DNA of 64,000 nucleotides from Lepraria neglecta (lineage: Eukaryota; Ascomycota; Lecanoromycetes; Lecanorales; Stereocaulaceae). Under the pieces are notes generated by a model, which did not search any database, had not been told where the DNA came from, and saw only the letters and a program-made list of their open reading frames with translations. Positions 11,820 through 23,082 of the stretch are shown here, piece by piece; positions within the stretch are counted from its first letter, which is position 1, and each line of letters starts with the position of its first letter. The stretch lies in assembly GCA_033220425.1 (NCBI GenBank), contig CM065646.1, forward strand, positions 6,021,501 to 6,085,500, given 5' to 3'. A program made the translations under genes and the position numbers.

Positions 11820-12536
11820 TTGATAAACACCTCGCCGCCCCCGTATATCTTCTCCCTTCCACCAAATCTTCTACCGCGCTGATACCTACTGTACCCACCA
11901 CCGCTATTTACCTCCGCCCCGCTCCCTACCAGCCACCTACCAGCTACCTACCTACCTTACTATCCCTATGGTGCATATCTTCAGGGCCCCGCCTAATGTC
12001 GCTGCCGCCCGAGAGAAGCTCTTTAACTCTACCGAGCTACAAGTTTGGAGGCCTGAAGACTACGACAAGTTTTGGCCCTACGCCACCAATTTTTGTTCCC
12101 ATAAGCGCTTATGTGGGAGGACTCGGGGTTCGAGCTCTATGAGGGTATTACCTCGGAGTACTATACCAAGGAGATTGATGGTGAGATTGGGGCGCCATGC
12201 CGCCGGAGGCTTGATATGAGGGAGGCCCTAGACTCGCTAAAAAGCAAGTACTATGACCTGGAGGAGGCAGTAGCGGAGCTTCCACAGGGCTTGGCGGATA
12301 ACGCCCTGAAAAGATGGGTAGCGCGCCTGGAATATATCACTGGACCGCTCCGAAATATAGGGATAGCGGACCTGAAGGCGGAGCTACAGGCGGAGTATGG
12401 GGTGGTGGAGGGCGCCAGGAACCCCCTAGGCGGCAGTTTGTATTATTAGTACTGAATGACTCCATCTCCTCTACCCCAATTTTGCCTAGGGGCGCCTCAG
12501 TGGCCAGCAGGCTTCAGCGGCAGCGAGGTAATTATC

Positions 12537-12652
12537 CAGGACGCGTCTTCTCCGTGTTTACCTACCAAATTTATATGGGGATTAGCGGAGAAGACGGTGC
12601 GTTGGTGGCTTGCATTAGCGTACGCGCCGTTGCGGTCATTATAATCGGGACC
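12537..12652 (-). repeat. Right arm of the 116-bp inverted repeat
   Basis: It mirrors 11,704-11,819 and ends ATAATCGGGACC. Confidence 0.85.
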
Positions 12653-12679
12653 GGTTTGAGCGCCTCATCCTTACTTTAA

Positions 12680-12763
12680 GGGAACCCTTACGCTTACGCC
12701 CCAATTCAAATAGACTGGGGTGTACGCCTACTGAATTGGGGTGTACGCGTAAGGGCTCCCCCT
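12680..12763. mobile_element. 84-bp hairpin MITE flanked by TTAA
   Basis: TTAA stands at 12,676-12,679 and 12,764-12,767. Between them two arms pair: GGGAACCCTTACGC...CCCCAATTCA and TGAATTGGGG...GCGTAAGGGCTCCC. The TTAA target and GGG/CCC ends recall piggyBac-type MITEs; at this size that is a suggestion only. Confidence 0.6.
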
Positions 12764-12767
12764 TTAA

Positions 12768-13428
12768 TTACCGGTCCTGCGACTGACTACAGACTTTCTC
12801 GACCTTCAGCTCGGCGCAATTTTTGACAGCGAATTCCCAATCGGAGATTAACATGCGTGTCCAATACAATCACTCGAGTGTCCTTCCATTTCCTCGGCCG
12901 ATCTGATCTGATCTGCAAAGCAACGAATGCATGCAGATTGCATTGCGTCTCTTGTAGCCTTGGCAGTCTTATGAAACATCATCCCCATCAACACGAGATG
13001 CAACGCAGATGCAGGCAAATTATAAATCTACATATAATTGTGGAGTCTCAATCCCTTTCGTGGTGTCTGCTGTGAGCCGATAAGGAGGCTGCTGGACCAC
13101 CTCTGTGCCTCTTTACGCAACACAAATTTTGTGTCCCCGCCCACCTTTACTCGCAGCAGCCACCCAAGGTTGTAGAGCCACGGTAGGATTGATGGATCAT
13201 GCCGAGACGAGAAGCTGAAGACAACTCCGCCCCATTCTGCTTGTTTCGATGTTCTGTGCTTATTGACCGTGGGATGCCCAGTTTCATCGTCTGCAATGGC
13301 ACGATCAGCCTTCCTCCCTTTCTTTGATATACAAATGTTTCCCTCTGTTACTCTCCTAATCGTACGTTTGTGTCATTCAGTCATTCTTTTTGTGGCATTT
13401 TGAGTGTCTCGCTCTTCCTACAGTAAAT
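12768..13428. other. Upstream region of the large secreted protein gene
   Basis: No gene is seen. A CT-rich stretch (CCTTCCTCCCTTTCTTTG) at about 13,308-13,325 is typical of ascomycete promoters. Confidence 0.4.
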
Positions 13429-16400
13429 ATGCATCTTCGTCACTCTCTTCCAGCATCGTCATTCCTTTTCCGGCTACTGTGGCTACACACTGGCCAAAGC
13501 GATGCCCAGGACCCGCCACAAGGAGGGCCTACAATTTCATCCGACTCTGCGCAACTGCCTGCGGTTGAGACACTCGTTATCGGATCCGGTTCTTTCACTG
13601 TCAACCCTACCAACATCGTCATCGATAGTACGACTATAGCCCCAGACGCTGCTGCTGTTACGGTCAACCATGCAGCGGTCTCCGTTGACAAATCATTCGA
13701 CGTCTTCCTCAATCAGTCTAAGGCCATCTCAGGTACTGGGCTCATACCCCCCAAAACATCAGTTTCAAACCTAGGCGGCCCATCAAACTCTTCAATCGGT
13801 GGATCAGCCCCATTGGCTGGTAGTTCAATTGGAGGGACCGCCCTTTCGGGTCCATCTTCAACGCTCAAGCCATCGAGCCCTTCTTCGCCTCCTCTTGGGA
13901 CTAGCTCCTCACGCCCTCCCAGCCCCCCAGTAGGCTCTGGCTCGTCCCGCCTGCCCGTTGGCACAGGATCTAGTTCGCCAAGTGGAATTGTACCATCCAT
14001 TGGTGGTACCTCACCATCCATTCGCAGTACGGGCACTTCGAGTTCTGTTGCTCCACCCATTGATACTGGCTCGACACGGTCCCCAATTCCTCCGGTGGGT
14101 ATGGGCTCCTCATATCTTTCCATCTCTCCTGTTGGCTCCAGTCCTTCAAGGCTCCTCATGGGAACTGGTCCAAGTGGAAAAGGCGTGTTTTCGTCTTCCC
14201 TCGGTGGTACTGCGCCAGTGAACTCTTCGCCTTCCATCAATTCATCGCCGTCTGGGGGCCTTCCGCCACCGCCATCCTCATCACAGTCAAATAATGGCAC
14301 CGCTTCTGTCACCTCTGCCACCAGTGGCCACCTTCTGCCAGGCTCCACCGGCAAAGTGATATCTGCCTCTACAACCTCAGCCACAACACCATCGACAGCA
14401 ACGTCGGGAGACTCATCCACCTCAGCCAACAGTGATGTCCCCGCAACAACCGCGCCTGGGGCCATCCTGCCCACTTCAATCACTCTTAGTGGATCTATGG
14501 CTTCGTCTCAGGAGTCCCAATTCGGAAGCATTCTTATTGGCTTTGTGAACGGAGGACGCAGCTGGGCGAGCGATATCACTTTGCCACCAGTCAAGACCCA
14601 AGCCGTCCAAGAAGTTAAAGACATGCTCGATAATACCGAAAACATGATCAAGAACCTCGGCGGTGATTTTCCACCGTCGACTAATACATGTTCTGGTGCC
14701 GGCAAAAGGAAGCGATTCTTTAATCCACTAGGGACGGTAGAAAGCCTGGCCAACGACGCTCTAGGCCTTGCTAATTGTATCAATAATATCGTTAACGATA
14801 TCTCGAGCGAGATCGGTCCCCTCACTGAGCCACCTCCAGCTGCCGGGATTATCCCAACTATCAATGCCCAGCTCGACGCGCTTGAAAAGGCGGGTGAAGA
14901 GGAAGAGGATAGTCATTCATCAACCAGCGGTACAACATCGTCAACTGCATCCAACACTGACTCCAGCAGCTCCTCATCCACGGGCTCCTCAAGCTCCTCC
15001 TCGACCTCGAGGTCATCAACCTGGTCCTCGAGCTCGTCATCTGCGCCAAGCGCATGCGCAACATACTCAGTTCCCACCGATGACATTACACAATGGGAGG
15101 ATATTCCTGATGACAGTATTGGAGCGCAGAAGCGAAGTGCTGTGGAAGACAACCCTGATGGACGACATTACCTTGCTATAAGGGCTAATTCTCCACCGTT
15201 GACCGCCATCAATTCATGTAACTTTCCACAGAACATGCAGGCTCTTCAGCCTGCTTACTCTGAGCTGAAAGGTTTCACAAACCTGGGCAAGCAGCCCGGT
15301 GGCAATGCAGGAGCCGCTGGTCAAGTCTTCAACAATGCAGCGAAATGGTACGTTACCTTTTCGGGGCTATTGCCCCTCGATCTGTACCATTTTCTGAGAC
15401 GCAAGTCTCTGTTTTGACAGTATCACACTCGCGAGACATGTCTTACGACTCCATTTTCATCCTGAAAGAGCAACACTAACTCCGAAATCATACAGGTATG
15501 TTGGAAACCATGCATGCGGTGTTAGTCCTGGCTTCAAGTGGTACCGATCGTCAAATCAGTCGTGGAATGGAATTCCTACTGGGAGTACACAGAGCGTTGA
15601 CCACGTTTGTAAGTGTCATCAACTCACCCATTCAGACGCTAACATCTCGCAGATGAAAAACAGTTGACAAAGCTCTTCCTCGAACACAAGATCGATAATG
15701 CCGACTTCACCTGCACCGACATGAATACCCTGTTCTTCCCCTGCGGTCAAAATAAGATGCAGAAGATCTTCGATCAATTACCAGGCATGCAGCTTTCGGA
15801 CCAAGCCAATGGGCCGAATGGTCCCGTCAAAAAGAACATCAATCCCGGTTTTGCTGGATTGGAGCAGCCTATCAATGCTGTTAAGGGATATATGTTCGAC
15901 AAAGGCATTGACCCACCATCATACTACTTCAAGAAGGCGAGATTGCAGACCACCCAGCAAAAGATCAATACTATTCAAGATTATACTATGCTCTTCGGTG
16001 TCATCAAGGATCCAGACTTCCAAAAGATGTACGATGTAACCAACAATCGTATGTACCAAGCCTTCTCCGGTGTCGACTACCTCATTATCAACAATAACCT
16101 TAAGAGAGCCGATGGCACCCCAATGTCAGCAACTTGGGCCGAAAGCTATAAGACCTGGACGACACAATACCTTATTGATATCGCTGCGCCGGCATGGACC
16201 TGGGCCTCTACTACGCGTGACGATCTAGAGACCCAGCTCAACGCCGATACCACTACTGATCCGGCAACCAAGGCAGCACAGCTCAACCTGCTCACTGAAA
16301 TCAAGACCGCTCCAGGCTTTAGTCAATCGGCCTTTGTTTGTGACTTCGGTCTTACATGGCAAACCGGCAGATTGAATATTAGGGACCTCGAAGGCTTAGT

Positions 16401-17179
16401 AAAGCGTGATGGTTCCTGCTCATTGAATCCGCAATCACAGTCATCTTCGGTTGCAGCCAGCTCCACTGCTGCAGCATCTACCTCAGTTCTGTCCTCCACG
16501 CCGATATCTGTGCTCTCGCCGTCAATGACAACAATCGCGACCTCGTACTTACCCATTATCTCAAGCGCATCGCCCACATCCTCTCTAGCACCCAGCAAAG
16601 CAACTGGTACAAGCACATGCATAGGCAACCAAATCGAAGGCAATTGCATCGAAGCATCCTTCCCGTCCGAAACACCTTATAGTGGTATCCAACCACCCGT
16701 CTGCCAGAAAGTCGACTCGGCCTCTGATGATTACCTGCGCGTCAACTCCGATAAAGCCAAGCAAGCGGCGGCGGATTACTGCAGCACGCTTTCCCAGGAT
16801 AACGTAGTATTGGACGCGCAAGCTTCGCCTCTAAAACCGTACAGCGTACCGGGCGCGGCGGAGAATGGAGGACAATTGGCTCTCAGTGTGCTTTTTGATG
16901 TTTCGGGATGTCCGACCGACAAGTCACAAACGACGCTGGATTTCACGAAAATGACTGCCACCGAATGTCAGAGCAATTTCTATTTGGATTTTTCAGAAGC
17001 TTGTAAGTTCTTGTGTTTTTTGGTCTGTGTATGATGATCTTGAGCAGAATTCTGATGCAGATGACACAGGTGCCCAGGACTCCACATGGCCTGACTATAA
17101 CCCCGACTATACCCTAGAAGGTGGTGTTCTATTGAACGATTGTGGCATGTTCAGCCTGGTCGGGCTGCCAGCCTCGTAG
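13429..17179 (+). CDS. Large secreted Ser/Thr-rich protein with Kex2-type sites
   Basis: I read four exons: 13,429-15,347, 15,496-15,608, 15,653-17,002 and 17,061-17,179, making 1,166 residues in frame; introns are 148, 44 and 58 bp. An upstream in-frame ATG exists at 13,390, but the start at 13,429 (MHLRHSLPASSFLF) gives a better signal peptide. Residues about 110-350 are Ser/Pro/Gly/Thr-rich and about 497-540 poly-Ser, as in O-mannosylated wall or secreted proteins. Dibasic sites of Kex2 type are visible near residues 425-428 (KRKR), 568 (QKRS) and 926 (VKRDGSC). A globular part follows (HVYEKQLTKLF, FTCTDMNTLFFPCG) that vaguely recalls C-terminal extensions of fungal GH18 chitinases, but no GH18 catalytic motif is present. 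It probably acts outside the cell. Family not named. Confidence 0.75.
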
Positions 17180-17444
17180 GCTGGAGCTGGAAAGGCCAAT
17201 TTTTGCGACTAGGTTGCTGTCTTGTGCGGTCGAATACTCTCGAGGCTGTATTTGGAGATGATGTCTCAACGGTGGCAGGGGAGGTGCCTCCTTCGACAAG
17301 TTTGAAGTTGCCATAACTCTGCATTATCCCATATCCTAGGTCGCTTTGCTTCCAAATGGTCAAGTGCATCCTCAATGGGTCCTTTGGCCTTCTCCCGTTG
17401 CATAGAGCTTAGCAATCCAACGTCAGAAGTCTGATCGAATGTGT
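17180..17444. other. Short spacer between convergent genes
   Basis: Nothing recognised. The minus-strand open frames here do not continue the reading seen above 17,445. Confidence 0.4.
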
Positions 17445-18588
17445 TCAGTATCCCTTGCTCAACAGGACCGCCACCGATCGCGTGATGATTATCGACGTCA
17501 TCTTCAGTGTCATTTTCAAGAGGACGGTTGCTGACCCGAAATCCATTCTGTATGGTGCTCGTAGATCTGAGTGAGTGACATCAATGCTCTCTCTTGCTTC
17601 AAGTGAGGTCATAGGCTTGATGGTTTTGTCAGTTGCTTGACGTAAACCTCCTACATCACGCCAATGCTTGGCACCATGTGTTTCGAGTTTGTATTCCCTG
17701 CGTATAATCATGCGGCTATCTGCAATCTCCCAGTTGATGATCTCTCCTCCATCACATGTTTCCTTTGTAGCCCACGAAGCCTCCACTGCGTGCTGCTCCG
17801 CCTTGTCCTGTGTTTCGATCCTTCGACAGACTTTCCGCTGGTAAGGTGTTCTCTTCGGACGTTGGAGGTCTTCGGGGTCGAAGTCAAAAGGCTCGTAGGG
17901 ATGCTTGTTGAGTTCTTCTCGGCTCTAGAGCCATGTCTGCGGGAGTACATTTTGGCATCGTATTTTTCGACTCACGTAGTCGCTGTGATACTTCTCGTAG
18001 CTTGTGACGATATGTCTCTATGAGGTAAGCCACTTGACCACCATACCTTTACGAGGGTGTAGTGAGATCATTGCATTCCTACGAGAGCGAGTGACTGGGC
18101 GCCGTGGGGCGACTCGATTGGGTCGCTTTGTCTTCTGTACTTTGGAGCTGCCAAGCTGGAGCTCTGGCATACGGTTTTGGGCCTTATGTAGCTTTGGCCC
18201 TTTGAGGTGTGGTGGAGTGGCGGGAGGGGATGGTGGGGGTTTCCGAGCATTCCTCTTGGCCTGGTATTCGGGGTATCCAACAAGCGCAGGTGCGCTGGTC
18301 TGGGGAAGGAAAGTTATCCATATACTCAACTTCGTCTGGGTCGACCTCGGTGTCAGATAGGTCCGGATAATCCTGAATGCGGCGCTGTGCTTCCGCCTCC
18401 TGCGTCATGTAGGACTCTGCGAGGCTCATGAGTTATGGTCCACTGGATTTTGCTGTTGGTTCATCGGACTCAGGAGTGAGCTGTGAGGCGTTCATGGCGA
18501 GGATGCTGAGATCTTTGTGTATGGTGAGTGATGCCGATGGGCAAGAGCGTGGTTGTGGCTTAGGTGTTGATGATGACATCAAAACCAT
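17445..18588 (-). pseudogene. Decayed host gene of unknown function
   Basis: A coding-like reading runs on the minus strand from about 18,588 (MSSSTPKPQPR) to a stop at 17,445. It is broken by an in-frame stop after KSSGP (about 18,434), a frame change near 18,300 (between EYMDNFPSPD and TSAPALVGYPEYQAKR) and further stops near 18,020 and 17,935. Long stretches stay readable (YEPFDFDPEDLQRP, GGEIINWEIADSRM). The middle is basic and Pro-rich, suggesting a nuclear protein. Some breaks could be C-to-T changes of CAA/CAG codons, matching RIP leakage. No family recognised. Confidence 0.45.
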
Positions 18589-18981
18589 ATCGATCTCCCA
18601 GGAGAGTAAGAAGTTCCGCACTTGAGAGTAACGTACGTCGTCGGCCCGTCTGGTACTAGCTGGATTTATTATCACCTCTGAATGGTCGGCTAACATCCAG
18701 TATCCTTGCTCAAACCAGACCTTGCCGGCGCTTCAAGCGATTACTTGTTCCAGATGCACCTCTACAAGCTACCATTCTTTGGAAACTCAGACAACCAATA
18801 GCAGTCTCTGTCCCGTAGTCTCACTATCATCTTATCATCATTTGAATACATGACAGTAGCCTACCAGTGCCTCGCCCCTTCCTCCAGCGTCATAAGAGAG
18901 TTGTACAAGACTATCACAGACCAGCTTCCTGTAGCCCGCAGCTGGATCGCTTTTTGTACTGTAAGTTTTGTAACATCCGCC

Positions 18982-20291
18982 ATGGGCTCCTCCCCAACTA
19001 GCAGCGATTACGGATCTACTCAGCCTTTGACGAAAGAAGATAATAGAGGACTTAAATCCATCCTCGAGCGACGGGGCGCAAATCAGGCGTAATCGCATCA
19101 ACACGATGATAACATTAAGACGTCGTCGGACTTTCTCAAGCTATTACCAGATAATCAAAAAGCCAAGCTCGCTTTTAGCAACCTAGTCGATAGCATGAAA
19201 ACCCTAAACGAGCATCACACCCAACACATCCTGCCGAGCGGAAAAAGATGGATTGCGAAAACAGAGCCCACGGCCAGTGACGAAACGTCAAACGAAGTGG
19301 AGACACAGATTTTCCTGAGATTCATACGGGTTATTTCCGCGCAAGCTTCGACTACCCATCATTCTCGGGAGGCGCCAAATGGGTTATGGGAAAAGATTAT
19401 AAGACGAAAGGCGGCGCTGGTGATCGTAATGTCGATGTTTTACTCGCAGGACCGAGAACTAAACTTACATTTGGTCTCGCCGCCGCCCATGCTGTCCTCA
19501 ACGCGCATCCAAGCTCCGGTACCTGGATGCTCTGGGCTGATCAGGAATCGGAAGCCTCCAGAACCAAGCGTTCGGTGACTGACTTGTCCAAAGACCTTTT
19601 GAAATTTGAGGATCGCTCCGGTGATAACTGACAGTAAAAAAGTATGGCATGATAATTATCATTGTCTGACCAAGCTGTCAAGCGTTCTCAAAATCGCAGG
19701 TACAGAGTTTCGGGTCAATTTTGTCGTTAACACCCCTGGTAAAGAGCGGAGGTACCGCGAAAGTCGTAACGAGAAGCTACGGGCACAAGGTCTCAGTCCT
19801 CCGAATACCAGTGTATCGGGCATCCCCTTCGACGGCGATATCATTTGGCTATCTTCAGGAATGGGCTCGGTAGCGGATTTGAGGGATTTAATTTGAAGAG
19901 CAAAGAGCTTAGAGTGATCAAGGAAGTGACCATGGACTACGAGCTCCAATATTCGGAAATCCAGAGAGAAGTGAGCGCGAACAATGTATTCAAAGATTCC
20001 CCGGGCCTTATTCGGGTTTACAGTTGGCGAAATTCTCACGGAGAACGAGAACTACGCGCAGACGAATACCCACTCAAGATCTATCTTATACTCGAAAAGG
20101 GCAAGGCTTTCACAAGACATAGATGGCAGGATAGACAATCAAAGGTTTGGAACCTCCGCAAAAAGCTGTTCCATGTATACCTTTCAAGGGGATGTCTCGT
20201 TTTCAGGAACCGCGATCCCATTATTTCTCTGGGAATGTCGCTCGGCAGTAAGTCGTGGTGGAGAGTTGTAATGACAAGAAAACAAGGATAA
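18982..20291 (+). pseudogene. Decayed FHA-like plus protein kinase-like gene
   Basis: Reading starts at MGSSPTSSDYG (18,982), meets an in-frame TAA at 19,090 and changes frame near 19,320, after 19,620 and near 19,870. The piece around GAGDRNVDVLL...AAHAVLNAHPSSGTWML has the spacing of an FHA-type fold. Next come TPGKERRYRESRN and SGIPFDGD, then GSGFEGFNLKSKELRVIKEV, which fits a kinase Gly-rich loop and beta-3 Lys, EIQREV as helix C, and YPLKIYLILEKG as the hinge. A sister arrangement, FHA-like followed by kinase, occurs in Pezizomycotina expansions. The catalytic HRD and DFG parts are not recognisable. It is not functional as read. Confidence is moderate on the family, higher on the broken state. 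Confidence 0.5.
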
Positions 20292-20429
20292 GGTGAGTCA
20301 GCGTGTGCAAAATAAATGCGACTTCTTGGCATCATTCGACCTTCGTGAAATCCCTCGAAATTTTATTTAAACCCCTCAACATCCCTCTCTGTTTTCACAC
20401 AACAACTCCCCCCTTGGCTTTTAGCTACA

Positions 20430-21702
20430 TGGGCTCGGACCCTTTCTGGACCCCACATAACATCTGCCTTGTCTCAGCTCTTGCCGCTATGGATCGAGAT
20501 CTGCTTCAGTCATCGAGCTTTCTGGACCCGATTGGCCCACCGGAACCCACTCAACGATGGCGAGAGTACACAGCTACTGCACTGCACTCCCCTCCCCAAC
20601 AGCTGATGTGTCCTGATACACCGCCCGGCGCTGTGTCTGGAAATGGCCCTCGCTCGCGGTGATTCAACCCGCTTCAGGCTCCATCGTCCCGATTCCCCAC
20701 CAGAAAACAGCCTGATTGGCTCTATCCTGAAGCGAGATAGCGAGGACTACGGACTGGATCACGGAGCTGCAGCGCTTCGCCTCCACCAGCTGACGTGTCA
20801 TTATACACGGCTCGGCATTATGTCTGAGCAAGGTCCTCGCTCACGATACGTCAATCGCTTCAGACTCTATCGCCCCAATCCCCCACGAAGAAACAGCTCG
20901 ATTGGCTCTATCCTGAAGCGAGATAGCGAGGACTACGGACTGGGTCCCCGAGCTGCAGCACTCCGCCTCGAACAGCTGACGTGTCTCGTCTACAGGCTCG
21001 GCGGATTGTCCTCAAACGGTATGGCGACTCAGAGTCCCCAGTTGCAGGCTCTGCCGTCCTCTTTCCGGCGCCTTTCAACGAATTAATAGCCGATCTAGAA
21101 CGGTTGGAATATTGGAGGATTGCGGAAGCTACTGCGCTCTGGCCTCATTACCTGAACCGTCAGGTCGCTACGGTGAGGGGCTAGCTGGCAAATGGCTCTG
21201 TCTGCGACGATCGAGCCGCTCCTATGCACCTCACAAGCCCACAAATCGGCGATCATCGAGATACGCAATGGGATTAGGATAGAATTCTACAAGAGCTCAA
21301 GGCTCCAGGCTGGGGAGCCCGAAGGAAGTGTGGAGACCATGCTAAGCGATACCTAGTGCAATGGTCTCCTATTTGGCTGTCCAGCGCCGAAGCTGCACTT
21401 GCGGTGGAGATCTGGGGCATCACTAGTGTGTTACAAGAGATTTTGGTAGAAGTGCCAGGGTGGTCTAGATTACAGACAGAGTTCAAGGTCCAGTGGGACC
21501 ATTTGTGGGTACCGAAAACGGAGCTGACGAGACCGTCAGAGGCTTTAGCGAACTGATGGAGTTATTTGACAAGGTCCCTTGCCCAGCCATACCTCATGTA
21601 TCTCGAAAGAATATGAAGTGCTACTTTCTGACTGTCCGATGGAGGCTTGCGAGCTGGCTGTCCCTGACTAGGTGTTCAAAGCAGCTGTCTTCGTCCGGTT
21701 GA
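20430..21702 (+). pseudogene. Decayed gene with internal repeats and a chromo-like motif
   Basis: Reading is open over 20,643-21,086, then continues in other frames (20,981-21,184, 21,356-21,556, 21,493-21,702), so the gene is broken. The first part encodes repeated units with NSSIGSILKRDSEDYG. The later part has YLVQWSPIWLSSAEAA and FKVQWDHLWVPKTEL, each like the YxVxWxxxW core of chromo-like domains. It might be host-derived or an old transposon gene. Function unknown. Confidence 0.35.
20490..21030 (+). repeat. Three tandem units of about 180 bp
   Basis: Units start near 20,490, 20,668 and 20,855. The second and third share GATTGGCTCTATCCTGAAGC and AGCGAGGACTACGGACTG blocks 187 bp apart; the first is more diverged. 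The units are in-frame and give the repeated peptide described for the decayed gene. Confidence 0.7.
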
Positions 21703-23082
21703 TTGTGACGACCCAATCCAGAGGCTTGAAGAGACGAGAGGATTATGCCTAACCAGACCCGGATGACTGGTCACAACCTTACCTAAAGAAGTCGTCTAGC
21801 AACTTGTGGGCAAGATCGACTTAGGCAGGCGGCCGTATGATCAAAAGAAGCATGGACTATTATGTGGATCCGACCCAGAGGGATGCGATGCCGCAGGAGG
21901 GGTTTGCGGATATTGGCGACAGTTATAGATCTTTGTGTCATTGATATTATTGTATTGTTATGCTGAAAGCAATAGCAGAGGCTTAGGATTTTCCTGGAAC
22001 CTGTATATTTTTGCGTGATTTACGCAGGTTATAAGCCGCAAGAGGGGCAAAATCAAACTTGTAGATGAATACTTTGGCCCATCAAAATGTCGTTGCCCGC
22101 CAGGTCGGGTTAGTTAGCTCCCGCCGCTCTTCTCACTTACTACGCTTCACCTACTGCTCACTCCAGCTCACTTTTGATTACCTATTGATTCGCTCTAGAT
22201 AGACCCCTGATAAATACTATATACCTTTCTCTAAGAACTGCCTAACCGCAATAATATTTCCCTCCGCGGTAGCTTTTATAAGGCTAATCTTATTATCTAA
22301 ATAATAAATCGAGGTTTGGCAAGTAGGATAACGGCTAGTCTAGGAAATAGATTTGGCCAAATAGGCCTCGTGGGTCCAGTGCGATATTTATAATGTAGCC
22401 TTACTACCTTTCCCCAATCTCCTAGCCGTCCAGACAAATATAGTATAATTCCGTTACTATACTATCATCGGCACTCTTCCGGTATAACATATTAGTGGGA
22501 AGCGTGGTGGTCCTGTCTCGATGCACTTGGCGTAAGGCACCCGGATCTATGATGAGCGCTTCTACTTCGACCTGTGGATCCAAAGCCGACATGGTAGTAC
22601 CTTGTCGCTCTACCAAAATGACCCTCACACAATTCAGCTTGATGTAGTAGCGAGGCCAGTATATTCTCTGTACTCTGCAAGGCCATCCGGCATTGGTTTG
22701 CCTGGACTAAAGTCACGCCCCTATATGCTCGGGTCTCGGTGCGGCAGCCCAGGTCGACAGCGACGATTCGTCAAGTTATCATAGCTGCTTGACGCTTATC
22801 GTAACAGTAACTGAATTGTTAATTTTAGCTTGTTTATGAAGTGCGGTAGCTTGATGAAAAGTACATGAAAACTAAATTCTGACTGACACGGAATAACGAC
22901 TTCTTATCAAGTGGCTATGAATACACCTTGGCTGTGAATCGATAATTGTATCTTCGTGACAACAGTCGCGATAAAGAGTCGGGATCGCAGACGTCCAGGA
23001 AATTGTTTCCATAGGTCTAACCACCCTTCTCTTACCGTACTAGTTGATTCGCTTTTTCCGCTATGAATCCCAAGTTTTCAAG
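21703..23082. other. Gene-poor stretch with an AT-rich relic
   Basis: Bases about 22,190-22,480 are AT-rich with TA-heavy wording like the RIP-decayed repeats, so an old repeat fragment is likely there. A minus-strand open frame at 22,422-22,628 has no recognisable domain. Nothing else is seen. Confidence 0.4.

Larger units (their letters stand above)
11704..12652. mobile_element. DNA transposon relic with 116-bp terminal inverted repeats
   Basis: The arms 11,704-11,819 and 12,537-12,652 are near-perfect inverted copies beginning GGTCCCGATTATAATG. The long arms suggest a MULE-type element. The flanks (GTTTTAGGT and GGTTTGAGC) are only weakly alike, so no firm target duplication. Between the arms are two short reading stretches (about 11,968-12,100 and 12,105-12,449) in different frames, which look like an N-terminal remnant (VWRPEDYDKFWPY) and an acidic helical part (LKSKYYDLEEAVAELP). 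No catalytic transposase domain remains, so it is non-autonomous or deleted. Confidence 0.75.

Noticed and set aside
13713-14483. 256-codon open frame on the minus strand
   Set aside because: It is the shadow of the Ser/Pro/Gly-rich part of the secreted protein; biased codon use keeps the opposite frame open, and the introns and signal peptide support the plus strand.
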